DNA of 47,949 bases from Hermodarchaeum sp048939595 (GCA_048939595.1 JBHLPI010000007.1:1-47949), one strand, 5' to 3'; shown: positions 1-8,062, counted from the first letter of the stretch. Numbers and translations: made by a program. Notes: generated by a model from the letters alone, not told the origin.

Positions 1-2
1 AC

Positions 3-959
3 CATACTGCTCATTCACTCCGAGTGGCAACCTTAGGAGATTTCTTCCTCGAAAAGAAAGGTAATGCAGGCGAATTGGAGGGTCTTCTGACAGAAAAGAT
101 GAATCTCTCGAAGGAGGAAGTCCGGACCACTTGGTGGTTCACAGGGTTACTTCATGATGTAGGAACACCACTTGCAAAGTTAGCCACTTCTCTCAACTGG
201 TCTCTAATCAATGAAATGACTCGTTGCTATTCACCCCTAGGAATAGAATTCTCGCCCCTCCAAATCGGTCTAAATAATCCCGACTTAGGGAATGCCGAGT
301 ACTTGAAAATACTTACTGAAGGATATCCAAAGAAATGGCACCCTTTCATAATGAACGGCCTTGGAACGATAGAAGGTGTTCCAACCGCATTTCGTTATCT
401 TGCTCAGGATAAACACAACGGGGAATACAAACCCCCCTCGCTGAAGATTGATCATGGCGTAGTAACTGCAGTCACTCTTCTACGAACACTTGGTCCACCA
501 GATTATGTTAAACGGGAAAATCCTCAGGATCGACCACTCATCGAGGCTGCTCGAGCTATTGCGTTACATGATGTCATTGAGAAACTAAACCCATTGCCAT
601 TTGAGGAGTATCCCCTCCTGTTTCTACTTGCTGTCTGTGATGAATTACAAGAATGGGGACGACCGATTCCGGTTTCAACAGATGATGGCTTTTTTACTAC
701 AGCATTACAAAAAATTACATTGACTGAAGCGATTTTCCATGATAGTACTGTTGAGCTGTGGGATGTCCCATTCACCAATACCCAGGCGAAAATCCTCATG
801 GGCTTCGATTTCAAACGTCTTCATACCGACAAAGCCTTCAAACTCAACGGTCTTGACTGCTGCCAGCAGTTCCCTGAAACCGATATGCTCCTAGTTGATT
901 ATGATAAGAACTCATCCAAGGTATTGGACACGTACGAAATTGCTATCCATTCGCGTTAA
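3..959 (+). CDS. HD-domain protein, 5' end cut by the window edge
   Basis: The reading frame is open to the first bases of the window. The residues before the first internal GTG (position 24) read HTAHSLRVATLG, which looks like the first His helix of an HD phosphohydrolase fold, so the gene almost certainly begins upstream. A second HD signature, GLLHDVG, lies about 40 residues on, followed by DHGVV and ALHD further down, which could supply more metal ligands. About 318 residues are visible. HD proteins are metal-dependent phosphohydrolases or, when degenerate, regulators; the substrate cannot be read here. The TAA stop overlaps by four bases the stop of the convergent Rab-like GTPase gene. 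The family assignment is reasonably sure, the function is not. Confidence 0.7.
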   Translation, partial: HTAHSLRVATLGDFFLEKKGNAGELEGLLTEKMNLSKEEVRTTWWFTGLLHDVGTPLAKLATSLNWSLINEMTRCYSPLGIEFSPLQIGLNNPDLGNAEYLKILTEGYPKKWHPFIMNGLGTIEGVPTAFRYLAQDKHNGEYKPPSLKIDHGVVTAVTLLRTLGPPDYVKRENPQDRPLIEAARAIALHDVIEKLNPLPFEEYPLLFLLAVCDELQEWGRPIPVSTDDGFFTTALQKITLTEAIFHDSTVELWDVPFTNTQAKILMGFDFKRLHTDKAFKLNGLDCCQQFPETDMLLVDYDKNSSKVLDTYEIAIHSR

Positions 960-1531
960 GAGGCAAAGGAGGAATATATGAAGGGATGTAGTTTCTCCCT
1001 TAATTCCGCTAACCGATTATAAATCAACAATCGAGTCACTTGGTCAAATAGTTCGCCTACGTTTTCGCCCGATCGGGCGGAGGTCTCGAAGTAATTGTCA
1101 AATTCTAGGTTGATATGGCGTTGATAGGCCTCAGCCATCGAAATAACTCGTTTTGAGGCTAAATCCACCTTATTTCCGACTAAGACGCTAGGTGCATCAT
1201 CAGGCACTGCCTGGCGAAATGCTTGCAACCAGCCTTCAACATTTTCAAAGGTTTCAGCCCGCGTCAAATCAAAGGAGACAATCACAGCATCGCTACCTAA
1301 AAGAAAGAGTTTTCGCACACTTTCAAATCGAGGCTGACCCGCGAGATCCCAGATGATTAACCGAATAAGCACGTCTCCAACTACAATTTCTGAGCAATTG
1401 AGTTGGGTGCCCAAGGTCTGGTGATAGGAATGCTCAAAGGTTTTCAAAATGAATCGATTAATGACGCTGGTTTTTCCGACCATCGGGTCCCCAATGATTA
1501 CTAGTTTGAAAGTATGCTCATTTAGTGACAT
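956..1531 (-). CDS. Rab/Ras-like small GTPase
   Basis: This 191-residue protein has a complete set of Ras-superfamily motifs: P-loop GDPMVGKT (residues 14-21), the switch I threonine in YHQTLGT (Thr39), DLAGQ (62-66) with the catalytic Gln, NKVD (120-123) and ETSA (149-152). The WDLAGQPRFE and FDLTRAETFENV stretches are closest to Rab GTPases. There is no C-terminal cysteine motif for prenylation, as is usual for archaeal homologues. It should act as a GTP-dependent switch in the cytoplasm or at the membrane; no adjacent roadblock or longin partner gene is seen. It is transcribed alone, with an AT-rich promoter candidate about 50 bp upstream. Rab-like GTPases are abundant in Asgard genomes. 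Confidence 0.92.
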   Translation of the reverse strand: MSLNEHTFKLVIIGDPMVGKTSVINRFILKTFEHSYHQTLGTQLNCSEIVVGDVLIRLIIWDLAGQPRFESVRKLFLLGSDAVIVSFDLTRAETFENVEGWLQAFRQAVPDDAPSVLVGNKVDLASKRVISMAEAYQRHINLEFDNYFETSARSGENVGELFDQVTRLLIYNRLAELREKLHPFIYSSFAS

Positions 1532-1581
1532 GGGGGGTTGCTCGCCTTTCTAGCATTCTTTTTTCTAGTCGTTTGGAGAGG

Positions 1582-1592
1582 AAATTTAAATT
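1582..1592 (-). promoter_or_regulatory. candidate TATA box for the Rab-like GTPase
   Basis: An AAATTTAAATT tract lies about 50 bp upstream of the minus-strand ATG at 1531, in the 270-bp divergent gap shared with the kinase-fusion gene. Its position suits an archaeal TATA box with a leader of about 25 nt. The tract is palindromic, so direction is not fixed by the sequence. Confidence 0.35.
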
Positions 1593-1754
1593 ATGTTAAT
1601 ACTGAGCTACTCAACGCGCAAAGTTCCCTAAATGACTTTTCCTCGCTTTATATCGCCATCTAATGCCTTTCTCAATCAAAAAAATCCCTATTCAGAAAAA
1701 CCGGAGCCAAGTTAATCGCGCAATTACAATGGGGATAGTCTGATTTATGGTTGC

Positions 1755-1764
1755 GATATATTTA
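1755..1764 (+). promoter_or_regulatory. candidate TATA box for the isopentenyl phosphate kinase fusion gene
   Basis: GATATATTTA lies 39-48 bp before the GTG start at 1803. A start of transcription about 25 bp downstream would leave a very short leader holding the GGAG ribosome-binding site near 1791. Confidence 0.5.
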
Positions 1765-1802
1765 AGCTGAAAAGGTCGTAGTGCCTTGCAGGAGTTTCAA
1801 TT

Positions 1803-3164
1803 GTGACCATTCAAATCGATGATGCCGGCTGGGGTGACCCCGTTGGTGGTGTACTCATTGGCCTTTTCCGAATAGAAACCCGGGAGTATGTTGTGAAAGA
1901 GATTGAAGTGACACATTTCCAAGATCCCAATTTTGCTGGTAAAACATTCCTCGGTCGCGGTCTTGAATTGGTGCTAGAGGGTCTTAGCTGTTTGAAGGTT
2001 TCTAAAAATGAGCCAATTCAGGTATGTCGAGGCGCGGTATTAGACGGGGTCCGGGATGGGCTTAAAGATAAAGGATTTGAAGTAATTCCAACAAAAATCG
2101 AAGGTCAACTCCAGGAGCTTGTTGAAGCTAACTTTGTGACTTCGTTGGAACGAATTGGTATTCAGGGTATCCCCCGTGTCAGTGGAAAAGAACGCTTCTT
2201 TCGGCAACTCGAATGGATTCAAGAGGATCTTAAGCATCGTGAGCAATTTGCAAAAACAGGGTGGAAAAATTGGCCTAAGAAACTCCGAAACTGGCGACCT
2301 CGGTGGCGTCATGAAGAACAAAAGGTCCTCGCATCACCTATTATTGTGAAACTAGGTGGAAGTATTATTTCGGATAAGAGTAAGCGGTCCAAAGCTCGGA
2401 TATCCACAATTAAACAATTAGTGGGCGAGATCTTAACGATAAAATCGCATCCAGTAATTGTAGTCCATGGAGGGGGATCCTTCGGCCATTTTCCTGCCCG
2501 CGAATACCAGATCCATCGTGGAGGTCGGAGCAAGAAAAAGAAAGTTGGTGTTACCGAGACGGCTTTAGAAATGACGAATCTCGGTCAACTCATTCATTCG
2601 GCTTTCCTTGAGGTTCAACAACCTGCTATTCCGATTCGCTCTTCATCTATCATTGTCACCCTGGATGGTCGCATCTCTCATATGGACTTGCAGGCATTAC
2701 GTGAATTCCTTCGACAAGGCTTCATTCCCATTCTCTCAGGCGACGTCGCTGCTGATACTGTAACGGGTTTTACAATAGTGAGTGGAGATCAAATCTCAAT
2801 GTATCTCGCTCGTCTACTTGGTTCTCAAACGGTTATTTTTGCCACAGATGTTGAAGGTCTTTTTACTGCAGATCCAAAAGAAAATCGCAACGCTCGACGC
2901 ATCGAGCTCATTACGCCAGAAACCATGGAACAGATTTTTGACGAAATTGCCGTCGGAACTGCCACAGATGCGGCCGATGTAACCGAAGGGATGCGTGGCA
3001 AACTCACAGAAATCTTCAAAGGACTTCCTAAGGATTGTGAAGTCATCATTACTGATATCCGTAAACCCGGAACTCTCAGACGAATCATTTCAGGCAAAGC
3101 TGTTCCGGCTACCCGGCTTCGGCATACGCTTTCCTCTCAACAAGTACCTGAGGAAAAGGGTTAA
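1803..3164 (+). CDS. isopentenyl phosphate kinase fused to an unidentified N-terminal domain
   Basis: Residues about 179-445 are an amino-acid-kinase-fold isopentenyl phosphate kinase: VKLGGS (182-187), HGGGSFGH (222-229, with the family's substrate-phosphate His after GGGSFG), LSGD and VSGDQI near 311-331, and ATDVEGLFTADP near 347-358. Isopentenyl phosphate kinase makes isopentenyl diphosphate from isopentenyl phosphate in the archaeal mevalonate pathway, feeding ether-lipid and isoprenoid synthesis. Typical enzymes are about 250-260 residues; this one is 453. Residues 1-170 form a separate domain starting IQIDDAGWGDPVGGVLIG. I do not recognise it, though an acidic strand followed by a Gly-rich turn is reminiscent of RNase H-like folds. 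A basic Trp/Arg-rich linker (152-172) joins the halves. GTG start with GGAG 8 nt upstream. Confidence 0.88.
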   Translation: MTIQIDDAGWGDPVGGVLIGLFRIETREYVVKEIEVTHFQDPNFAGKTFLGRGLELVLEGLSCLKVSKNEPIQVCRGAVLDGVRDGLKDKGFEVIPTKIEGQLQELVEANFVTSLERIGIQGIPRVSGKERFFRQLEWIQEDLKHREQFAKTGWKNWPKKLRNWRPRWRHEEQKVLASPIIVKLGGSIISDKSKRSKARISTIKQLVGEILTIKSHPVIVVHGGGSFGHFPAREYQIHRGGRSKKKKVGVTETALEMTNLGQLIHSAFLEVQQPAIPIRSSSIIVTLDGRISHMDLQALREFLRQGFIPILSGDVAADTVTGFTIVSGDQISMYLARLLGSQTVIFATDVEGLFTADPKENRNARRIELITPETMEQIFDEIAVGTATDAADVTEGMRGKLTEIFKGLPKDCEVIITDIRKPGTLRRIISGKAVPATRLRHTLSSQQVPEEKG

Positions 3165-3207
3165 ACTCTCTACTCTCCCCAGAGTCACTTGAAGAGGTGC
3201 ATCTACG

Positions 3208-3864
3208 CTGTTTTCGTTCACCTATTTTGGTCATGCTGCTGTATTAGTGAATTTCGAAAAACACATCCTTATTGATCCTGGAATAATTGACCAGACTCCT
3301 CTCATCGATATTGATGAAGTCAAAGCCGCTTATGTGTTGGTAACACATACCTCTGTTGAGCACTTCGGTAACGCAGTCAGTATAGCAAATTTCAAAGGGA
3401 GTGTTCTGGTTGGAAACGATGCTGTAGCCACGCAAGCACGAAAAGAAGGAATTTACAGTTATGCCCTCGTTGAAATCAAACCACAACAACCGCTCGATAT
3501 TGGGGCTAATATTCTCATCACTGCATACTCATTATCGCGTGGTGGCTTCTTAGCCCCCAAGAATAGTGCTTTCCTCATAGAAAGTGAACAAGGAACTGTC
3601 CTTCATCTTGGGCATGCAAAAGAAATTGGGGTCCTTCAAGAGACAATGCCAGACCTCCTTTGCATTGCAATCGCAGGAAAGAAGGGTGGCACCTTCTCTC
3701 CCGAAGCTGCGATTGACGCCACTCTAGCTATTCAACCTCGCTATGTATTACCAGTGAGCGGGTCTCACGCAGAGACGACGCTTTTTTTGCAGCAGCTGAA
3801 GACAAAGACGACTGAGATCCTTCCTATTTCTATAACAGCCGGGCACTCATTTACGTTAGTCTAA
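3208..3864 (+). CDS. metallo-beta-lactamase-fold protein (UlaG-like) with a probable CTG start and an altered metal site
   Basis: The first conventional start in frame (GTG 3247) cuts off a typical family N-terminus: codons 3208-3246 encode FSFTYFGHAAVLV, matching the YFGHA-x-VLV strand of UlaG-like proteins. No ATG, GTG or TTG lies between 3247 and the upstream stop at 3190. CTG at 3208 has GAGGTG eight bases before it, so it is the likely start, giving 218 residues. LIDPG follows as usual. The metal-ligand motif HxHxDH reads HTSVEH, losing the second His and changing Asp to Glu, and HLGD reads HLGH. The enzyme may bind metal differently or be inactive. It follows the kinase fusion by 43 bp and may share its transcript. 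Confidence 0.72.
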   Translation: MFSFTYFGHAAVLVNFEKHILIDPGIIDQTPLIDIDEVKAAYVLVTHTSVEHFGNAVSIANFKGSVLVGNDAVATQARKEGIYSYALVEIKPQQPLDIGANILITAYSLSRGGFLAPKNSAFLIESEQGTVLHLGHAKEIGVLQETMPDLLCIAIAGKKGGTFSPEAAIDATLAIQPRYVLPVSGSHAETTLFLQQLKTKTTEILPISITAGHSFTLV

Positions 3865-3880
3865 GAACCGATTGGAATGT

Positions 3881-4690
3881 TTACCGATATAAAAGCCGCT
3901 CATATAACTCAATGCGCCGATCTTTAATAATATGATTTGTTTTCGTAAGGAATTTATCCTTTGCTTTTTGAGGCTCGATTTTCGCTAAAAATAAACCTGT
4001 CCGTTGAGTTCTCCCCCTTGCAAGAATAGTTCCGGTGGGGCTCGTGATTTGGCTTCGTCCAGTAAATGTCAGTTTTCGCTCTGTTCCAATACGGTTAGCG
4101 ACAATAGTAAAGATTCGATTCTCAATACTCCGTGTAATCATCGCTTGTTGAGCATAGGGCAATACAAGATTTGCCGGAAGACATAGAATCTCACACCCTT
4201 CCAACATTAGGATCCGTGCAGCTTCAGGAAATGCCCAATCAAAACACACTAGAGCTCCAATTATTGCCTTTGAAGTCGACCAGACTTGTGGTGGTGCATT
4301 CCCAGGATAAAACCACTCTTTTTCTCGAGCAAAAAGGTGCATCTTTCGATACCGCCCCAAGAATCCTTGAGGACCGATCACGACGGCAGAATTATAGAAT
4401 CTGTTATCAAGGCCCTGTTCTGCAATTCCTGCAACAATCGTTAAGGAATATTGTTTTGCTAACTGGATTAATAACTGAGTTGTAGGTCCATCTGGAATCA
4501 CTTCAGCAAGGGATTGAACCTGTGCTATTGATGAGAAATTATACCCACTAGCACAGAGTTCGGGAAACACAATCAAATCTATCTCTCGGCTGCCTGCCTT
4601 CTTACAATACCGACGAATCATGCTTCGGTTTCTTTCGGGATCAGCAAAATGTGGATGCATTTGTACTGCTGCAACCTTCAATCTATTCAC
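3881..4690 (-). CDS. carbon-nitrogen hydrolase (nitrilase superfamily)
   Basis: The nitrilase Glu-Lys-Cys triad is visible: Glu in FPELCASGY, Lys in YRKMHLF, and Cys in ALVCFDWAFPE. These enzymes hydrolyse amides or nitriles, or act as carbamoylases; the substrate is not predictable from the motifs. A TTG at 4696 and a GTG at 4690 are both in frame. The GGAGA at 4699-4703 lies 8 nt from the GTG but only 2 nt from the TTG, so the GTG is preferred, giving 269 residues starting MNRLKVAAVQM. The gene converges on the metallo-beta-lactamase-fold gene with a 16-bp gap. Confidence 0.88.
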   Translation of the reverse strand: MNRLKVAAVQMHPHFADPERNRSMIRRYCKKAGSREIDLIVFPELCASGYNFSSIAQVQSLAEVIPDGPTTQLLIQLAKQYSLTIVAGIAEQGLDNRFYNSAVVIGPQGFLGRYRKMHLFAREKEWFYPGNAPPQVWSTSKAIIGALVCFDWAFPEAARILMLEGCEILCLPANLVLPYAQQAMITRSIENRIFTIVANRIGTERKLTFTGRSQITSPTGTILARGRTQRTGLFLAKIEPQKAKDKFLTKTNHIIKDRRIELYERLLYR

Positions 4691-4867
4691 ACTCAAGCTC
4701 TCCTTTGTTATTCGAGAATATTTCAGGATTCCTCCCTTTGCAATGATAAACTAGTGCAAAGAATTCCCTTACAACCTCTCCGCGAGGTACATTTCTTCAG
4801 CTCTCCCTGAGTGCTTTAAGTAGGTTAGTCTGAGTCGCTCCATAGTGGTTATCCCTCGGAGTACATT

Positions 4868-5833
4868 ATGATGAATGCTGAAGGCGAAATCCAACTAGAA
4901 TTAGAGCATCTTCGCAGCATCAAAGGTGTTGATAACAGCTTTTTAGCTCAACGAGATGGTTATCCAATTACTAGCGCTGGGTTATGGCTTTCACCTGACG
5001 AAATCTTTGGTATCTCGGCTGCTGCATCTGCGATCTATGCGGTTGCCCGTCGCCTTCACAGCACACTCAACTATGTCTTAGTCGAAGGAGAACAGGCAAA
5101 ATTCATTGTTGTCGCCTTCCCAGAAAACGATGATTACTTCTTATCGCTTACCACCCGGACTCAGGCGAACTTGGGCGTCATCCTCCAATCCCTGCACAAC
5201 TGCACACAAAAAATCCATCCTCACCTTCAAAGAGCAGGCTCGCTTCCTCCTTTACGAAGCTATTCCAACAGACAAGAAACCTCTATTATGGATCGATTCC
5301 GAGCGCAAGATAAGCCAATGCATTCACCAAGTCCTTCAATCCGGTCCCTCTCCCTTGTACTCACCGAATCGATAGTTGTGAAGCTTCGAGCCTTATTGGA
5401 GGATTTCACCAATCTCTTGGATGGCGCCCACCCTACTTTCATTTCTCTCAATGGGGGATATCCCATCGTTCCAGACAAGCAGTTGGATCCATTAACTAGT
5501 GGATTGAGCGTGTTTACTTTCGCCTTGTATGATACTTGTCGGAAAGTCGCCTGGATTACAAAACGAACAACAATCAACCACGTGACAATTGCCCTCACTT
5601 CCCAGCACCATTTCATCTATAATACTGGCACAGGAATCTTTAGCACCACGCTCCAGAAAGGAAATTACCGTTTGGGCTATCTCCGATTACTTATCCCCAC
5701 CTTCACAACACGTATCGAAGAAACTCTTCAACAAGCCACACAATCCATTGAGAAACCGAAAATCCAGCAACCGATGAATCGATTCTTAAACGGTTTCGTC
5801 TCGTCCTTCCAAACACAAACCTTGTCCGGGTGA
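4868..5833 (+). CDS. double roadblock/LC7 domain protein, likely partner of the adjacent MglA-like GTPase
   Basis: The first half (about residues 8-120) has the roadblock/LC7 pattern: IKGVDNSFLAQRDGYPI, an Ala-rich helix, the YVLVEG-x-KFIVV strands, then DDYFLSLTTRTQANLGVIL. After a Pro/Ser-rich linker (about 125-165) a second, more divergent copy runs from about 168 to 300 (FISLNGGYPIVP, TIALTSQHHFIYN, LGYLRLLIP). Roadblock proteins such as MglB dimerise and act as GAPs or scaffolds for small GTPases. The next gene starts 6 bp downstream and encodes an MglA-like GTPase, so the two are almost certainly co-translated partners. A tandem copy could form a pseudo-dimer within one chain. The start has two consecutive ATGs; the exact one is open. 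Confidence 0.8.
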   Translation: MMNAEGEIQLELEHLRSIKGVDNSFLAQRDGYPITSAGLWLSPDEIFGISAAASAIYAVARRLHSTLNYVLVEGEQAKFIVVAFPENDDYFLSLTTRTQANLGVILQSLHNCTQKIHPHLQRAGSLPPLRSYSNRQETSIMDRFRAQDKPMHSPSPSIRSLSLVLTESIVVKLRALLEDFTNLLDGAHPTFISLNGGYPIVPDKQLDPLTSGLSVFTFALYDTCRKVAWITKRTTINHVTIALTSQHHFIYNTGTGIFSTTLQKGNYRLGYLRLLIPTFTTRIEETLQQATQSIEKPKIQQPMNRFLNGFVSSFQTQTLSG

Positions 5834-5839
5834 GGACCT

Positions 5840-6394
5840 ATGCTCATTGACTGGAGTAGTAAAATAATCCAATCAAAAATCGTCTATTATGGTCCCGCTA
5901 TGAGCGGAAAAACTACTAGTATCCGAACCTTATTCACAAAATTAGGTCAATCCGAGAAAATCGAGTCAATTGAGACTACTACAGGAAGAACCTTATTCTT
6001 CGATTTCGGCTCTCTTGATATAACTCGTAATGACTGGACGCTTCGCATCTACATATGGTCTGCAACAGGTCAAGATTATTATGCCGAAACTCGCTCAACG
6101 GTCCTAGCCGGAACCGATGGAATTGTATTCGTCGCAGATGTCCAACCTACCCTACTGCAAGATAATATTCGATCTTGGGACGAATTACAGAAGTTCTTTG
6201 GCGAGAAACTTTATCAAACCTTACCAATTGTCGTGAGCCTCAATAAATGGGATCTTCCTAACGCGTTGAGCCGGCAACGTATCACTGACGCCCTTAAACT
6301 CAACAATGGCATCCACGTTTTTCCAACCATCGCCACAGAGGGGTATAATGTACCCGAGGCCTTTTCAGCGATTCTTCAACAAATCTTTCAATAA
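5840..6394 (+). CDS. MglA-like small GTPase
   Basis: This 184-residue GTPase has GPAMSGKT (18-25), WSATGQDYY (73-81), DGIVFVADVQ and LNKWD (about 138-142). The pattern of a TGQ-type switch II followed by an AETR segment and GxDGIVFVAD is typical of MglA and relatives rather than Rab. A long charged switch I region (about 36-66) contains TTTGRTLFFDF. The gene follows the double roadblock gene by 6 bp, matching the MglB-MglA arrangement, so the upstream protein is its likely GAP or scaffold. Its cellular role is unknown; MglA controls polarity in bacteria. Confidence 0.88.
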   Translation: MLIDWSSKIIQSKIVYYGPAMSGKTTSIRTLFTKLGQSEKIESIETTTGRTLFFDFGSLDITRNDWTLRIYIWSATGQDYYAETRSTVLAGTDGIVFVADVQPTLLQDNIRSWDELQKFFGEKLYQTLPIVVSLNKWDLPNALSRQRITDALKLNNGIHVFPTIATEGYNVPEAFSAILQQIFQ

Positions 6395-6435
6395 TAATTC
6401 TTTTATCGTTTTTCAACAATCCACAGTCTTTTGAA

Positions 6436-6461
6436 CCAGAATCTCACATAAGGAGTTCTGG
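6436..6461 (+). promoter_or_regulatory. inverted repeat upstream of the aminotransferase
   Basis: CCAGAA (6436-6441) and TTCTGG (6456-6461) are perfect inverted arms around a 14-nt spacer containing AGGAG. The repeat ends 9 bp before the ATG at 6471, so a hairpin or a bound repressor there could block initiation. Six-base arms may also occur by chance. Confidence 0.3.
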
Positions 6462-6470
6462 TGAGGTGCG

Positions 6471-7847
6471 ATGAAACCAAAGGTTTTGACTGAAAATGAA
6501 ATCGCCGAAATGCTCACTGAGGTCACCGAAGAAGAAATCGAGGAATGCAAATCCCATATCCTTACTCCTCTTAAGGAAATGATACTAGCCAAAGGGACTC
6601 CTGGTGGAGGTATAGTAATGGATATCCAGGGAAATGAGTATCTCGACTGTACCAGCCAAGCATGGACACTAAATGTTGGGTATATTAACCCTGATGTAAT
6701 TTACGCCACTCAATTTCAAGCTGAGCGACTCACACATGTTCGCTACGGATATCCGACTGTTCCACGAATCAAATTGGTAAACAAACTTAGTCAAATTGCT
6801 CCGGGATCTCTCAAGAAGGTCTCAATTCAAAATCAAGGCGGATCAACTGCTATTGAAGCAGCCATGAAACTTGCGATGATACACAAACCAGGCGCCTCAC
6901 TCTTCATTACTCATTGGTTGGCTTATCATGGAGCCACCTTAGCCACAGTCACCGCGAGTAATTGGATGCCCAATCCCCTAATTCGGTTTCCCAGCTTTGG
7001 ACTGCAGCATTTCATCAAGGCTCCTTACCCCTATTGTTATCGCTGTCGTGGGCAACAAGATCCCAAAGATTGTGACCTCGAATGTCTAGACTATCTGCGA
7101 AACCTAATCATGTACGGCACCAACACCCCAGTCGCTGGAATCATAATTGAACCAATGCAGGGGCCAGGGGGACAGGTCCCTGCCCCTCAACGGTACATCG
7201 AAGGCATTCGCAAGCTTTGTACCGAAATGAATGTCACTTTAATTTTTGATGAATCCCAAACGGCGTTTGGTCGTGTGGGTAAGATGTTCGCCACAGAAAT
7301 TTACAAAATCAATCCTGATATGATGGCACTTACCAAAGCACTTGGAGGCGGTTTACCTCTCGGAGCCACACTTGCTGATGAAAAATATGGGGGATTTACA
7401 CCAGCGGAAGAACATAGCACTTTTGGCAGTAGCCCATTACTTATGGCGGCTGCTCTAATTAATATCGAAATTATCCAGCGATTGGATCTACCTGGGCGAG
7501 CAGAATACCTCGGAAATCATATCACCAAACGGCTCCGTGAAATTCAAGAATCAAATGAGCATATAGGCGATGTTCGTGGACCTGGACTTTTCATTGGAGT
7601 TGAAATCGTTAAAGACCGTGATGGGAAGGCACCCGCTAATTCCCTTGCTGATGCTATTGTTCGTGAGGGATTAAAACGCGGCGTCATCTTCGACCTAAGT
7701 ATGCCTTTTATGCGACACATGACGTTCCAACGGAACGTTGTGAAAATCAAACCGCCCCTTACTATTACTGTTGAACAGGCTGATCAGGCAGTGGATGTAT
7801 TCAATGACTCATTGCAGGCTGCTTTGAAAGAGTTGACGATACTTTAA
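6471..7847 (+). CDS. class III PLP-dependent aminotransferase
   Basis: This 458-residue protein is a fold-type I, class III aminotransferase (acetylornithine / 4-aminobutyrate / dialkylglycine-decarboxylase group). It shows NQGGSTAIEAAMKLA (121-135, phosphate-binding turn), HGATLATVTAS, EPMQGPGGQ (227-235), IFDESQTAFGR (258-268, with the pyridine-N Asp260) and the PLP Lys289 in TKALGGGLPLG. A cysteine-rich insert (CYRC near 189-192, then Cys201 and Cys205) could hold a metal and is found in a subset of these enzymes. Archaeal relatives include 4-aminobutyrate aminotransferases and amino-acid racemases; the substrate cannot be fixed. Alone on its transcript, with GAGGTG very close to the ATG. 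Confidence 0.9.
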   Translation: MKPKVLTENEIAEMLTEVTEEEIEECKSHILTPLKEMILAKGTPGGGIVMDIQGNEYLDCTSQAWTLNVGYINPDVIYATQFQAERLTHVRYGYPTVPRIKLVNKLSQIAPGSLKKVSIQNQGGSTAIEAAMKLAMIHKPGASLFITHWLAYHGATLATVTASNWMPNPLIRFPSFGLQHFIKAPYPYCYRCRGQQDPKDCDLECLDYLRNLIMYGTNTPVAGIIIEPMQGPGGQVPAPQRYIEGIRKLCTEMNVTLIFDESQTAFGRVGKMFATEIYKINPDMMALTKALGGGLPLGATLADEKYGGFTPAEEHSTFGSSPLLMAAALINIEIIQRLDLPGRAEYLGNHITKRLREIQESNEHIGDVRGPGLFIGVEIVKDRDGKAPANSLADAIVREGLKRGVIFDLSMPFMRHMTFQRNVVKIKPPLTITVEQADQAVDVFNDSLQAALKELTIL

Positions 7848-7945
7848 GTAAGCACCTAAAACTCGCTGTGAGTATTTAAAGGGCTAGATGGTTGCTGAAT
7901 CCTTAACTGAATATCTGCTTCTTGAGGAAAATGCAAATAACACCC

Positions 7946-7965
7946 ACGATTTCTGCAGAAATCGT
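7946..7965. promoter_or_regulatory. 20-bp perfect palindrome, candidate operator
   Basis: ACGATTTCTGCAGAAATCGT is identical to its reverse complement. It lies 28 bp upstream of a TATA-like ATTAAATA and about 100 bp before the first gene of the longin / 14-TM / GTPase operon. That is where archaeal activator or repressor dimers bind. It could also fold as the terminator hairpin of the aminotransferase transcript about 100 bp away, but no T-run follows. Confidence 0.5.
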
Positions 7966-7992
7966 AATAATCGCTTGGGATGAGAGAAAGGT

Positions 7993-8000
7993 ATTAAATA
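7993..8000 (+). promoter_or_regulatory. candidate TATA box of the longin-GTPase operon
   Basis: GAAAGGTATTAAATAAAAG holds a good archaeal TATA element (ATTAAATA) preceded by a purine-rich BRE-like stretch. A start of transcription about 25 bp downstream leaves a leader of roughly 40 nt before the ATG at 8063. Confidence 0.5.
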
Positions 8001-8062
8001 AAAGCTTGGAAGAGTCGAATCGGAACAACTCACATGGGGAACGAAAGACCAAGTGACTAGCC

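Noticed and set aside
5106..5777. Alternative frames inside the double roadblock gene
   Set aside because: They contradict the clear roadblock pattern and share no start signals.
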